Source of the DNA: Neocallimastix lanati (nom. inval.)
Taxonomy: Eukaryota > Neocallimastigomycota > Neocallimastigomycetes > Neocallimastigales > Neocallimastigaceae
Assembly (NCBI GenBank): GCA_016946835.1
Contig: JACVTC010000153.1
Span: 155,001-219,000, forward strand
Direction of reading: 5' to 3'
Length of the DNA stretch: 64,000 nt
The notes under the pieces are model-generated. The model saw only the letters and a program-made list of their open reading frames with translations. It had not been told where the DNA came from and searched no databases. Below are positions 1 through 13,700 of the stretch, piece after piece (the stretch's first letter is position 1; every line of letters starts with the position of its first letter). Made by a program: the position numbers and the translations under genes.

Positions 1-487
1 ATTTTTTTTATTTTTTTAACTTAGTATTAATATTTAATTTTTTTTTTCTATTTATTTATTTATTTATTTTTTTGATTTAGTTTCATTGTAAAGTTTAAAG
101 AATTTTTTTTTTTTGTTCTGTTCTTGTTTTGGTTTTTATTATTGTTCTTATTCTTGTTCTTGTTTTTGGTTTTACCTCTGTTTCGATTTGATTCATTCTA
201 TTATATATTAAAGTTTTTCTTTAATAAAATAAAATAAATAAAAAAAAAAAAAAAAAAAAATAAAGAAAAAAATTAAATATTTTAAATTATATTTATTTTT
301 TTGAAATAGTATTAAATAAAATATAATACTTTTGAAAATTATATTATTATTATTATTATTATAATTATTATTATTATTTATTATTATTATTTATTATTAC
401 TTATATTATTATTTATTATTAATATTATTATTATTTTACTTGATAACTATTATTTTTAAAGTTTATATTTATTTAAATTAATATCAT

Positions 488-528
<41 letters not shown>

Positions 529-639
529 TAAATAAATAAATAAAAGAAAAAAAAAAAAATAAAAAAATAAAAAAATAAAAAAATAAAAAGAGGGAGGTAG
601 GAATTCTATATAGAAGTTTAATGGTTAAGAAAATTTTTA

Positions 640-670
<31 letters not shown>

Positions 671-1153
671 TTATAATATTAATAGCTATACATACATATT
701 TTATTAATATTATACTTTTTTTTTATAATTTTTTTTATTCTAGTTTATAATCAAGTTCTATAATTACTTTTTTTCTTTTTTCTTTTTCCTTTTTTTTCCT
801 TTTTTTTTTTTTTTTTTCTTTTTTCTTTTTTATTAATTTATTTTTAATAAAAGAAAAAATTAATTTGGTATTTTAATTGCTTTTATTTACTCTTTTAATG
901 TAAATATATATTTTATGGAGGGTTATTTTATTATTATTATTTTTTTTTTTTTTAAAATAAAAGTAAAATTTATATGGTATTATTATCATTTTCTTTTAAA
1001 ATATTATTTTAAAATATTATTTTAAATATTAATATTTTAAAATGATACTTTTTTTTTTCATCTTTTTTTAACGATTGAAAAATATTCAAATTAATTATAA
1101 ATAAATATTTCATTCTCAATATTAAAAAATAATTTGTATTTTTTTTTAATTTT

Positions 1154-1192
<39 letters not shown>

Positions 1193-1266
1193 CTTTTGAT
1201 TTTATTTTATTTTATTTTATTCTTTATACATAAATTATTTTTATTTTAATTATTATTATTTTTTTT
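1..1266. other. AT-rich intergenic, no gene seen
   Basis: Homopolymer A and T runs and short ATT/AAT arrays fill this stretch, which lies downstream of the minus-strand gene ending at 1267. A minus-strand frame near 80-200 encodes a short Lys/Thr/Arg-rich repeat made of AAGAAC-like hexamers. It is too short and repetitive to call a gene. Confidence 0.6.
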
Positions 1267-2499
1267 TCAATAATAATTTAATTTTGAATGAAAACTATGA
1301 TCAATTCGAGAAGTAACCGCTGATTCAGGCGATTTAATACTTTTTGAATCTATAAATTGACGACTGCTATCATATCCTGATGATGAAAAGTTAAAGCTTT
1401 TACTCACAGGCGATACAGTAGAAACATTTGATCCTAATGGATGTTGATAGTTCTCTATAAAAAGACTAGATTGATCTTGTCTTGTCGTATCAGAATAATT
1501 TGATGTAATATTTTGATAGGTATCCATTACATCTAAACCATGTTCTTCAGTATTAGATTTAGAATTATTGAGTGTTGGGTAGGTGTTCATGACTTCAACA
1601 GCAATTTCCTCTTTTATAACTTGAGTATCTTTTTTAAATAATTTCTTCTTATGAACAAAAAATACAATACCAACAACTAATAATGCTAAAATGGAAAGTA
1701 TTATAATTAAAATACCGCTAATGGAATTAGGTTCATTTCCTGTTTTATCGGTTGAAGAGATATTACTTTGACTAGTACCTAAACCTTTTCCTTTATCTGC
1801 TTGAGTATTTACACCATCAACACTATTATTATTATTACTATTATTATTATCACCATTAGATAAATTATTAGTACCAGTATTTCCATTTGATATTGGAGCT
1901 ATATTGATGGATTCATTATTTTGATCGAGTTTATTCTTTACATCAGCTTCAGTAGCTACAACTGAATCTCCAGCTTTTGAGTCGGAAGATTTATTTGTAT
2001 TATTTGTTTTATTTGAGTCATTATTTGCATTATTTGAATTATTATTTGTATTATTATTTTGACTTTTATTACTATTATTATTAGGATTTGTAGTTGTTTT
2101 TTGGTTATCTGAGGAATTGTTTGATTTTGGTGTGTTAGTAACTTTAGGTTTAGGTTTTGTGGTGGTTACGTTTTTGTTTTTCTTTTCTTCACTTTTATTT
2201 GAATTATTTGAATTAGATTTAGTTGGCTGAGGAGCGGGTTGAGGAGCGGGTTGTGGAGCAGGTTGTGGAGCAGGTTGGGAAGCAGGAGTATTAAAAAGAC
2301 CTGGTGGTATGTCAAAGTAGTCGTGATGTGGAGCATTATAATAATCATAATATTTAATGTTGTTATTTTTGTGCCAACTGAAAAAATCTCTTTTCTCTAT
2401 TTTTTTGGAATCCGAGAATTCATTATCAATATCATTTTTTGGATTCCATTGATAATTTTTTGAATTATTATTAATATCTTCAGAATTTTTTATGTACAT
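1267..2499 (-). CDS. Asn-rich single-pass membrane protein, Pro/Ala-Gln repeat
   Basis: This is a 410-residue protein of unknown function. The N-terminal part (about residues 1-258) is hydrophilic: an aromatic stretch near residues 36-65, then about five Pro-Ala-Pro-Gln units (residues 73-92), then a long Asn/Ser/Thr/Lys-rich region with many N-x-S/T sites. One hydrophobic segment (about 259-283, ISGILIIILSILALLVVG) is followed at once by a basic patch HKKKLFKK. By the positive-inside rule the tail is cytosolic and the N-terminal part outside, although no signal peptide is visible. The tail carries two similar motifs, EVMNTYPTL and DVMDTYQNI. The start is ATG, giving MYIKN, the same MYI opening as three other proteins in the window. 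It belongs with the minus-strand family at 8372, 40972, 45049 and 57587. A wall-stress sensor or surface receptor is possible, but nothing shows it. Confidence 0.75.
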   Translation of the reverse strand: MYIKNSEDINNNSKNYQWNPKNDIDNEFSDSKKIEKRDFFSWHKNNNIKYYDYYNAPHHDYFDIPPGLFNTPASQPAPQPAPQPAPQPAPQPTKSNSNNSNKSEEKKNKNVTTTKPKPKVTNTPKSNNSSDNQKTTTNPNNNSNKSQNNNTNNNSNNANNDSNKTNNTNKSSDSKAGDSVVATEADVKNKLDQNNESINIAPISNGNTGTNNLSNGDNNNSNNNNSVDGVNTQADKGKGLGTSQSNISSTDKTGNEPNSISGILIIILSILALLVVGIVFFVHKKKLFKKDTQVIKEEIAVEVMNTYPTLNNSKSNTEEHGLDVMDTYQNITSNYSDTTRQDQSSLFIENYQHPLGSNVSTVSPVSKSFNFSSSGYDSSRQFIDSKSIKSPESAVTSRIDHSFHSKLNYY

Positions 2500-3024
2500 T
2501 TTATTAAAATTATTTTTATTATATACTGAATTGATTTTTAAAATTTTTATATTTTTAGTTATTTTTTCTATAATACTTTATTATTAATAAAGTATTATTT
2601 TTTCTTTTTTTATTATTATTTTTTATAATTCTTAAATTTATTTAATTTATAGATTTATTTTTTTTTTGTTTTTTAAAATATAATAATATTCTAATGAATT
2701 AATGAATTACTTCTGTATTATACAAACAATTATTTGTTAATTAAATTAATTTTCATTATCGATGAAAACCAAAATAAGAGTAATAAAAATAGATATAAAA
2801 AAAAAAAAAAAAAAAAAAAAAAGATAAAAAAAATATCTTTTTTTTTTTTATTTTTTTAATAATAATAAAGAAAACTAATTAAACTAAAACATAAAAATTA
2901 CTATTTTATTTATTACTTTAAAAATCAATTCATTTAAATAAATATAAATGAATCTATAAAATAATACAAAAGTTCATAATTAAAATAAAATAATAATTTT
3001 TTTTTTAGTTTATTTTTATTTTAT

Positions 3025-3056
<32 letters not shown>

Positions 3057-3654
3057 TTATTTTATTTTTTTAATAAAAAATATTATAAAATCATAAAACA
3101 ATAGTTTAATATATTTTTAAAACAAAAATTAAATAAATTCGATAATAAAAAAAAAAATTAAAAAGAAAATAAATTTTTATTTATATATATATATTTTTTA
3201 ATAATTTAATTATTTTTAAAGTTTTTTTTTTTTTATAATAAAATATTTATAAATGTTGGTATACATTTGTTTTAATTATTATTCTAATAAAATTTTAATT
3301 AATAAAATTTGAACATTTTTGATTTATATTAAATTTTTTTTATTATCTTTTCATTTATATAACCATTTATACACAGAAAGTATCTTAATCTGGTTTTTTG
3401 TGTAATGTCAGAATCAATTTTATTTATTAATGTAATGGATTAAAAATTAATTAAAAATTAAATTTATACTTTATTTTATTTTATTTCAGAGAATCATAAT
3501 TTTATTTTTAATAATTTTTTTTATTATTTTTCTAAAAAATTTATATATAATCAAAAGGATAATCATTTATTAAGAATTATTCAAAAATTTTATATGTATA
3601 TTAAACTTTATTTATTATTAAATGATTAATGTACTGGATTACTTTTCTTTTTTC

Positions 3655-3730
3655 ACAGTCGGGACTTTGACAGGAGATGATAGTACTTTACAATAACTTC
3701 CCGAAGGGAGTTGAACTGTTATTGCATTTT
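3655..3730 (+). other. GC-richer island with hairpin and T-run
   Basis: A roughly 75-bp island in very AT-rich DNA. It can form a compact hairpin: an outer stem CAATAAC (3691-3697) with GTTATTG (3718-3724), and an inner CTTCCC-GAA-GGGAG stem. A T-run follows directly, as in a Pol III transcript end. I found no tRNA boxes and no match to U1, U2, U4, U5, U6, 5S or SRP RNA. It may be a small RNA gene or part of a dead repeat. Confidence 0.3.
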
Positions 3731-4585
3731 TTTATTTATAATATTTTATTTAAAGATATATTGTATTTATAATAAAGTATCAATTATTACTTTAATAATA
3801 TTATAATTATTAATTATTGATAATTATTTATTCATTCATTTATCATTTGAATTTGTTCATTTATTATTACTACTTTCTATTATTTATTTTGATTATATCT
3901 TTATGTTCAATTAGGACCAAAATTATCAACTTTTTACCATAAAATATTATTATTCCATAATAATTTTTGGTAAATAATTTTTTTCTTTTATTAATTTATT
4001 AATAAAACCTTAATAGTTAATACAATATAATAAAATATAATAAAACTTTTATTTCTACTTTTTTTAACTTTCACCTTATATATTTGAAATTTTTTTTTTT
4101 TTTTTTTTTTGTATAATGAATTATTAAATAAAAAATAGAGATTATTTAATATAAATTAACTTTTGTAATAAAAATTATTAATTTTTTATTAATTCACATT
4201 TATTAATTTATATTATTTAGTAGATATTTATATGTTATTTATTAAATATGTAATATATTATTTATTATTCATTTTTATATTCATTTTACATTTTATATGA
4301 TTTGTTGTATTTATTTATATTAAAGATTATTAAGTTTTTCCTTTTTTAATTATTTTAATATCTATTTTAAATTTCAAAGAAAAAAAAAAGCATCAATAAT
4401 TAAAAGAATATTAAAAAAATTTATTAAATTCTAAAAAAAAAAATTTTTTTTGAAATAATTAAATATATTGTATAAATTAATAAAATTAACTTTTTATTTA
4501 ATTTAATTACTTTTATTTAAATTTAAAATATAAATATTATTTGGCGTAAATTTTAAAAATAATAATAAAAAATTATAAAATAATA

Positions 4586-4591
4586 AATACA

Positions 4592-4654
<63 letters not shown>

Positions 4655-4657
4655 ATA
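4586..4657 (+). repeat. (AAAT)n microsatellite
   Basis: About 18 near-perfect AAAT units. On the other strand the array would encode Phe-Ile-Tyr-Leu repeats, which I take as an artefact of the repeat and not a protein. Confidence 0.9.
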
Positions 4658-4702
4658 TAGAAAAATATAATTAACCTTATTTTTTTTTTTTTTTTTTTTT
4701 TT

Positions 4703-4790
4703 TATAGACTGAAGACTTTGGTCTTCCCCATATAGTAATATGGGTGTATGATTAACTGCCATACCGGTACGGCAATTAACCTTAAATATT
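4703..4790 (-). other. Triple-hairpin GC-rich island next to poly-A
   Basis: Three successive inverted repeats occur in about 85 bp: GAAGAC-TTTG-GTCTTC, then CCCATAT-AGTA-ATATGGG, then a 32-bp near-palindrome centred on ACCGGT (4750-4781). On the plus strand the block follows a T-run of 23 (4681-4703), so on the minus strand it reads hairpins then poly-A. That layout suits a retroposed structured RNA or a short SINE. No known RNA family was recognised. Confidence 0.4.
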
Positions 4791-7700
4791 TAGTATTCTC
4801 TTAAATTTGTAAAATACATTTTTATGAATTATTTTTCATTTTATAAGATATAATAAAAAAATTTTTTTTATATCTTATATAATTTATTTTTTTTTTTTTA
4901 ATAATGTATCACGGAAAAAAAAAAGTATTGATACATTATTAAAAAAAAAATAAACAATTTTTATACAGTTTTTATATTTAATTAATTAGCATTATCAAAT
5001 TATAAAACCTATTTTTGTTTTTGTATTATTATTTCAATATGGTTTATTTTTTTTTTTTATTTTACTTCTTTTTGTATTATTTTTTGTTACATCTAATAAA
5101 TCATATTTATTATTAACTTAAATTTATTTTTTTTTTTTTTTTTTTTGCAATGACTTGAAAAAAAATAATTTTTTAATGGAAATACCTTTGAAGAAGAAAA
5201 AATAAATTTTTTTCCTATATTCTTTTTTTATTTTTATTTTTTTATTTTTATTTTTTTTCTTAGTAGTTAGAAATTTCTCCAATTCTCATTTAAAAAAAAA
5301 AAAAAAAGTAGAAAAATATTCAAATTTAATTAAATTCTCCAATCAAAACTAATTTTAATATATGAAATTTAATATTTAGATAAATAATTAGCTGAAAATA
5401 TATAAAAAAAGGAAATTTTATTATTTAATGAATAATTGAATAATAATTAATAATTAATAATTAATAATTAATCATATAAATAATAATATTACTAATTCAT
5501 TAAGAATAAAAACTACATTAATCTTGAATTGCCAAATGATAAAAATAAAAAAAAATATATTTATATATATATATATATAAAATAAAAATAAAACCTTTAA
5601 AATTATTGATGTTTATGAAAAGAGCTTACTTATCTTCGAATAAGGGCAATAAGAACAATTTAAAAAATTATAATAAAGAATTACTATGAAATTTAATTTT
5701 TATTTTGATAATAATTATTAATTTCTTTTTGTTTCTTATTACTTTCAGATATTTATTTTATTATATTATATTATATTATATTTTTAATTTGATGAAAATA
5801 TTTTAATTTCTAACTACTGTTGTTTCTTACTTGTTAAAAATTTAATGAAGAAAATATTAATTACTATTAAAAAAAATATTAGATAAAAAATGAAAAGTCA
5901 TTTACAAATATAATAATTTTTTTTCAAAAAAAATATTATTATAGATAAAGTACAAAAATTATATAATTAATATTAATTATGAAAATATAAAAATATTTTA
6001 TATATATTTTTATTTTTATTTTTATAAAAACTAAATATTATTTCGAGTAATAATAAAACTATTATTATTGCTATTTTAAATTTATTAATTTTTCTTAATA
6101 AAAAATTTTTTTTTTATTAAAATTGTATAAATATTTTTAATTAAGATCATTTGTATAAAAAAATTTTTTTTGTTCATCTTTAATATAATTATTTATTAAA
6201 TAAATAAAATTTATAAAATTTTCATTAGTTTATTATAATTAAAAGATAAAAAGTTTTTTATAAAAAAAAAACTTTTTATTTTTTAATTATAAAAAAATTT
6301 TTTTAAATACTAATTTTGTTTAATAATTCATATTTTAACAATTGAGTTAATTCAACGAAGTCAAAAAAAAAAAAAAAAAAAACAGGTAATGTAGAACTTT
6401 TATTTATTTATTTTTTTTTTTGTTAAAATAATTAATTATATTATTGTTTATTTTGTCAATTCTTTATTTTACTCTCTTTTAAAAAAGAAAAGTTCTAATA
6501 TTATCATCATATCTTTATATTGTTATATTTTGTATTATTTTTAATCCAGTTTTAAATATTTAAATAGGAATTTTCTTTTGAAAATTTAAAATACAAAAAA
6601 AGACCAAATAAAATAATAAATAATTAATAATAAATACTTTTGGACACAAACCAAATATGGTAAATTTTTGAAATAAAAATAATTTATTTTTATACCTTTT
6701 TTAGATGGTATAAAGACAAAATTTAATTAATAGAAATATTGAAAAAAATAAGAATATTTTTATTATTAAATAAAAAAAGGTGAATTATATATTATAAATA
6801 TATTCTCCCTATTCAACAATTTATATAAAAATTGTATTATTTTAATATGTACTAAATATTAAATATATATAATTTATACATTATTCATTATATATATTAT
6901 ATATGTAGATTTTAATATTATCTGTTAATGTCGATTAATTTATAAAAATATATTGTTTCATTATTATTTAAATTAAAAATATATTATTAAAACATTTTAT
7001 TATTAAATATAATTTATTTGTGTAAAAATTATTAATAATTGAGTTCTATAAAAAAATATAATAAAAGAATTGGAAATAAATAAAATTATTTTATAATTTT
7101 AATTAATAATAAAAAAAATTTTTTATACAATTATGGTAAGTCATTATGTCATGGCGTTCGTAAAAATACATGTTTTTTTTTTTTTTTTTTTTTTTTGGTA
7201 TAGTTGATATATCAATGTTTATTTATGATAAAACGAAAAAAGTTATTCATTATTCATTATTAAATTCTATTGGTTTGTGTAAAAAAATAAAATTAATTCA
7301 ATTATCAATCAAATTATTATATAAAAAAAAAAATAAATAAATTTTATAATACGTAATTATCTTTTTTTAATTTTATTTAAAAAAAAAAAAAAAATAGATT
7401 AATAAATGTTATTTATAATACTTTATAATCTTTATTTTTTTTTTTTTTTATAAAATTAAAAAAAAAATAAATTGAAGTATTTACTACTAATATTTGAATT
7501 ATATAAAAAATTATATATGTAATTATATTTAAGGATTTCATATGGTGAAAATAGTTATTTTATTATATTAAGAAAGTTTATTGAACTTAAATCTCCGTTT
7601 TTATTATATTTATTATATTAACATAAAATAGGGTAAAAAAAAAATTGAAAAATACCAAATTGGGATTAATATATTAATGATAATAACTAAATAATAATAA

Positions 7701-8371
7701 TAAAAATAATAATTAAATAATTAAATAATTAAATAATAAGATGTTAATAAATAAAATAAAAAAATTTAGAAAATTGTAATAAATATACATATATATAGAG
7801 AGAGTAATGTAAAAGCATAAATAGATAGAAATAATATAGATTAATGTATAAAAATTAATATATTTTTTATAATCTATAAAGTACATATAGTACTTAAGTA
7901 ATATGTATGAAAATAGAATTATTTTTTCTTTTTTTTATAAATTTTAAATTTTATTAAATGTATATTTCGGATATTATGAATAACTTTATTATTACAAATT
8001 AAAAATAAAAAAAAAAATAAAAGGTTTTTTATTTTTTTTTTTTTTTTTTACATATTTATGCATTTAATAAAATATTAAATTAGTACTAAGAGAAATTCGA
8101 TTTATAAAATATGTACTGTATATTATTTATATATTTATATTAATTTTCTAAAATTTTAAACTTTGATTTTTATAAATAATACATAAAAATTTATAGATGG
8201 TTTAAATTAATTTTTGTTTTTAAAAATCAAAAAAATTTTTTTTTTTTAAAAATATATAGTAATATTAATTTAATATCAAATAAATATTATAAATTTATAT
8301 ATAAATAATTAAAATAAATAAATTAAATTAATTTTTAGTAAAAATTTAAAGAAACTATTGCTAATTTATTA

Positions 8372-9235
8372 TTAAAGATTTTGTACTGGTTTTGTAGCCT
8401 CATCCTTATGAAGCTTTTCTGTATAAGGAAATATGTTTTGATAGGAATTAATAATTTCATAACTCATTTCTTCTCTACTAAGTACCGAATCATTACTAGG
8501 TAAGCTACTGTAATCTTTATTAGTCTCTATTATTTCATTTTGGGTAATGTTTTTACTACTTTTATTACTTTCATTTTCTTTATTATTAAATAATTTACTT
8601 TTATAAATATACATTACAGCTGTAATTACAATTACTAAACTAAGAGGAAGAATAAGACCTAGTCCAGATGAAAGCATATTACTATCATTATTATCTTTTG
8701 GATTATCAACTATTGATATATTACTATTGTCTGGTATATTGTTATAAGAATTATTGAACTTATCACTACTAATTAGAGTAGATGTAGCTACTAGTGTATT
8801 TGTTGCTTCTGGTATTTCATTGGTATTAATGGTTTCTGAATAGGATATATTTTTATCTTTGATTATTCCATTCGATTTACTTTCTTCAATTTTATTAGAT
8901 TCATTGTTATAATCATAATTATTGCTATTATTAGAATCTTTTTCTTTTGCATTGATATCTACCCAATAATTATTATTATTATTTACCCAATTTTCATTTT
9001 CATTTTCATTATTATTCATATTATCATTATTCATATTGTTATTTAACATTTTGTTATTATCATTATTTCCTTGCCAATAACTGTTTTCATTAGTATCATT
9101 ATTTCCTTGCCAATAACTATTTTCATTAGTATCATCATTTCCTTGCCAATATTTATTATATTTTCTTTTTTCTATTTTGTTTAATGTTAATTTAGAGTCA
9201 TTTTTGACTAAGTGCTCAGCAATATTTATATACAT
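8372..9235 (-). CDS. Asn-rich single-pass membrane protein with YWQGN repeats
   Basis: This 287-residue protein is of unknown function. Near residues 29-60 it has three tandem copies of a 12-residue unit YWQGN(D/N)DTNENS, the last one diverged, and two further Trp sites (NWVNN, YWVDI). An Asn/Ser/Asp-rich region follows, then one membrane segment at about 188-210 and a basic flank YKSKLF, which places the tail inside. The tail holds SREEMSYEIINSYQNI, closely similar to SREEAAYNIISSY at the end of the 40972 protein. No signal peptide is visible. The ATG start gives MYINI, matching the MYI opening of its relatives. Regularly spaced aromatic Tyr-Trp pairs on an Asn-rich stalk could bind polysaccharide or a partner, but this is speculation. 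Confidence 0.8.
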   Translation of the reverse strand: MYINIAEHLVKNDSKLTLNKIEKRKYNKYWQGNDDTNENSYWQGNNDTNENSYWQGNNDNNKMLNNNMNNDNMNNNENENENWVNNNNNYWVDINAKEKDSNNSNNYDYNNESNKIEESKSNGIIKDKNISYSETINTNEIPEATNTLVATSTLISSDKFNNSYNNIPDNSNISIVDNPKDNNDSNMLSSGLGLILPLSLVIVITAVMYIYKSKLFNNKENESNKSSKNITQNEIIETNKDYSSLPSNDSVLSREEMSYEIINSYQNIFPYTEKLHKDEATKPVQNL

Positions 9236-10736
9236 TATTCTAATTTTTTGTTTGTTTAAGTAATAAGGTTTAATTTTAAGTTAGTTATTGATAATAAATT
9301 AAGTTGTGTCTTTTATTGTTTATTATATTAAAAAAAAAACTTCTATTAAATTATATTTATATAAAAATATATAATTTTTAAATAAAATATAAATATTTAA
9401 TTATTTTTATTAATATTCAACTTTCATTTATAAATAATTTAAAAAAAAAAAAATAAATAAAATAAAATAAAAGTGATAATTTTTTGATTTTATATATTTA
9501 TAAAAAATTCATATTTATTTTTATTTTTTATAATTATTATTATTTATTTCTTTATTTATTTTTATTTATTTAAACTTTACTTTTATACTTTTATTAAATT
9601 TATTTTTATTAGTATCTATTTAATATAATATAAATAATATAAAAAAATGTAAAAATGGGATAATTTTTTACAATTTTATATTTTCATAATGAAATGCTTT
9701 ATATATATATATATATATATTTTTTTTTTTTTGTTTGTTTGTTTGTTTGTTTGTTTATTTGTTTTATTTTGTTTTGTTTTGTTTTTGTTTTTCATTCATT
9801 CATTAAATAAATATAAACTGAAATAAATAATTTTTTTTATACTATTATACATAATAATTAATATGAATATAAAAACTATAAGTATACCAAAACAAATTTT
9901 ATAGAATATTAAAATACAATACAAGCTTAAAACAAATCCAAACATAAAAACTAAATATTAATAAATAAGGTGAGATACCATGAATTTTTTTGATAATTAA
10001 TTTGATATAAATAAAATCAAGATATTTCTTGTACTACCTTTACAAAAATTTTTAAACTTTAATAAAATACAATTGGAATTTTAATTTTTTGTAATTTATA
10101 GTAATTAAAGTTTTTCGTACCTTGAATAATAGTAAGAATCAATATATATATATATATACTTTTTTTTTTATTTTTATATCTAATTAGTATTTTATCACTG
10201 AATAATATTTAATATCATAATTATTATATATATATATATATATACTAATAATACAAAGAATAAGAATAATAAAAAAATAATAATAATAATAAATAAATAA
10301 ATATTAACACAAATAATAATAATATTAATGATAATACTAATACTAAAAATTAAAAATGATTTAGATAATTCAAATATTAATGATATAGATGACAATACAT
10401 ATACTATATAATAAAATTAATAATAATTCTAATTAATTGTTTTATGAAACAATATAAAGATAGAATTATTACATTCTTACCTACATGTTTCTTTTATTAC
10501 ATTTTATATAAATCATAGAAAATAATTCTATGACAAAAAAAGATTATATTTACATATTTATTTAATGAATCTATAACATAGAAATCATATATAAAATAAT
10601 TATAAAAAAAAAAAAAAAAAAAAAAAACTAATAAATAATCAATAAAACTTTTATTATTATTATTATTATTATTATATTATATTATATTTATTTTTTTTAT
10701 TTGTTTTTATATATTTACTTATATTTATAATATTTA
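9236..10736. other. AT-rich intergenic
   Basis: No gene was seen. The stretch holds (AT)n tracts, a run of TTTG and TTTTG units at about 9730-9785, and scattered ATA-rich frames on both strands that look like composition artefacts. Confidence 0.6.
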
Positions 10737-13700
10737 GTAATATTTTATAAATATAAAAATAGTGATATAAAAATTTAGATTAATGAATAAAACAAAATTA
10801 TTCAAAATAATTATAACAATATTTTTTTTTTAAATATATGATGCTTATTTTATGAAAACCACATGATATATAGTTTGTTGTTTATTATTTGTATGTCACA
10901 CGTTTTATAAAAAAAAATAATATTATATTAATAAGCAAAATTTTATTTTTATGTATTTATTTATATATTTATTTGATAAAACTATGGTATAGAATTTTTT
11001 TTAAATAATAATAGTAATAATAGGTATTTTATAACTACTATTTAAAAATATTGAATTAGGTAATAAAACTTTTTATAATAAAGAGAATTAGTAATGTATA
11101 GTGCATAAATTATTATTATAATTATTAATAAATAGAAAAATATTTTTTTTCTTTTCTTTTATTATTTTATATTATGATTATCTTTATATATATATATATA
11201 TATAAAGATATTTTATGATGATATAAATATAAATATATATAAAAACTTCATATAATAAAATTAAATTATATAAGATAATAGTTTAACAAAATTTTATAAA
11301 TATATGATAACTTATTTTAGACCTTATAAGGCTATAACTATAATCCACGTGTTTTATGGGTTAAAAATTAAGTAATTTTGTCATTCCCCCCCAAAAAAAA
11401 AAAAATAAAATAAAATAAAATCACAATATAGATTGTTTTATACTAAAACAACTATCAATGAACATACATTATAAACATTAGTATAGTAGGATTAAATTAA
11501 ATCAACATTTATAATATGATATTTAATAAATAAGTACAAAAATAAAAAAAAAATTTTTTTTTTTTTTTTATTTTTAAATTTATACAAAAATAAGGTAATG
11601 TTTAAATAAAGTTTAAATTTGTAAAAGAAAAAAAATTATACAATAGTATACAATAATATATTTATTTTTAACCTATACTATTTATATTATTAAATAATAC
11701 ATAAATAATATTTTAATGGAAAAATAATGTTTTTATTTAATAATTAAATTATTACTTGAAATATTATTATTTGAGATATTATTATTATTTGAGATATTAT
11801 TATTTGAGATTTTATCATCTGAGATATTATTTGACATTGTATTCTGACTATTATTATTTTAATTTACTGATCCTTTATTAGATTTTGTTGATTCATTTGA
11901 ATTATTATTATTACTGTTATTATTTTTTTAGTTTTTCGGTATTGATTTATTATTTGTACTTTTATTTTTATTATCTTCTTGTTCGTTATTTTTATTACCT
12001 TCCTTCTTGCTACTTTCATTTTTATTATTTTCTTTTCCATTTTCATCTATCCAATAAGAAGTATTATTATCTTTCCAATAAGTGTTTTCATTCCTATCTT
12101 CCCAATTGTCATTACTATTAACATTTTTTCAATATTGATTTGACATCATTTACTCTATAATAAAAGAAGAATATTCTTTTTCTTAATAAATACAAAAAAA
12201 AAAAAAAAAATTATACAAATTGCTATGGATATATATAAACTTTAAATTTTAAAGTATATGAAACCAGTTATTAAGTATTTTTTTCCTTTAAAATTTTTAA
12301 TTATAAATATTTTTTCTTTAAAGTTTTTAAGTTGTCGATCAATAATATTTATTATATATATATTTTTTCTAAACATAAATAACTCTTAATATGTTTTTCT
12401 TAAATCAATAAATTAAAAAAAAATATATATTATTAAATAAAATTTATTAAATAAAATTTATATATACTTAGAATATATATTTAATATATTGCTATTTATA
12501 ATATATTTAATTTTTATTTATTTTTTTTTTAATAAATATTTTTTATATTAAATAAGAATTATGCATAATAAATAATTTATGATTTAATTATCAAAAAGAA
12601 GATACATCTAATATTCCATTTAATAATTAGATAGTAACGTCAAAAGAAAGAAATAGAACAATATATACATAATATACCACTTTAATTATCCTTTTTTTTT
12701 TTGTTATGAAAAAATAATTAATAAAGAAAAAGATAATTATATTTGAAATAAAAAAAAAAAAACATTGAATATATATATTTATAAAATATTTATAATAAGG
12801 AAAATATAGTATAGATAAGAAATGATTTAAATAAAAAATAAAAATAAAATAAAATAAAATCAAAAAATTATAAAATAGCTTTTTTTATATAAAATTTAAT
12901 TTTATATATAGTAATACTTTTTTAAATAATAAATAATAAATAACAATTAATGTTAAACTTTAAATTAATAAAATTAATGCAAAATAATAAATATTAATAT
13001 GTTAATAATAAATTAAATAATTACATATAATTATTAATGTTAATAATAAACAATAAATAATAAATATATAAAAAATAGTTATCAAATAAATTTTCAATAT
13101 TAATATTTGAAAAAATATTTATACAATTGAAATAATTAAATAATAAATGTATATATAATAAATAAATATTGATGCTACTAAATTATTTAAATATCCAAAA
13201 TAATTATATATAATTCATTATTGAATTGACCTCTTTTTTTTTTTTTTTTTAATCTATATCCCATTTATAACTTTTTTTTTTCAATATCTATATCCCATAT
13301 GTAACATTTTCATTTTTTTTTTTTTTCTTTAGAATTTTCAAATTTAATAGATCAATGGTAGAATGGTAGAATGAATAAATATATATTAGAATGAATAAAT
13401 ATATATTATATTTATATATAAAAAATATATAAAATGTTTAATATTATTATATAATCTAACAATAAAACAAAAAATAAGACCAAGAAAAAAAATAATAATA
13501 AAATAAATATTATATATAATAAAATACTTTTTACTTTCAGTAAATCATAAAAAAAAAAAATTAAATAATATAATTTAATAAAGATATAATAGTAATAAAA
13601 ATAAAATAAAATGAGAAGAAATGGTACAATTTAATGTTTTTATAGTTATTAAAGTTTATGAGAGATCAAAAAGAGAGAATGAAAAATAAAATAAAATAAA

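Larger units (their letters stand above)
2500..8371. other. AT-rich intergenic desert
   Basis: About 5.9 kb with no convincing coding region. It contains homopolymer tracts, an (AAAT)n array at 4586-4657, and three GC-richer islands: 3655-3730 and 4703-4790, listed separately, and a short one at 7136-7175 next to a T-run of about 25. A weak island at 5620-5660 shows no recognisable content. Confidence 0.6.
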
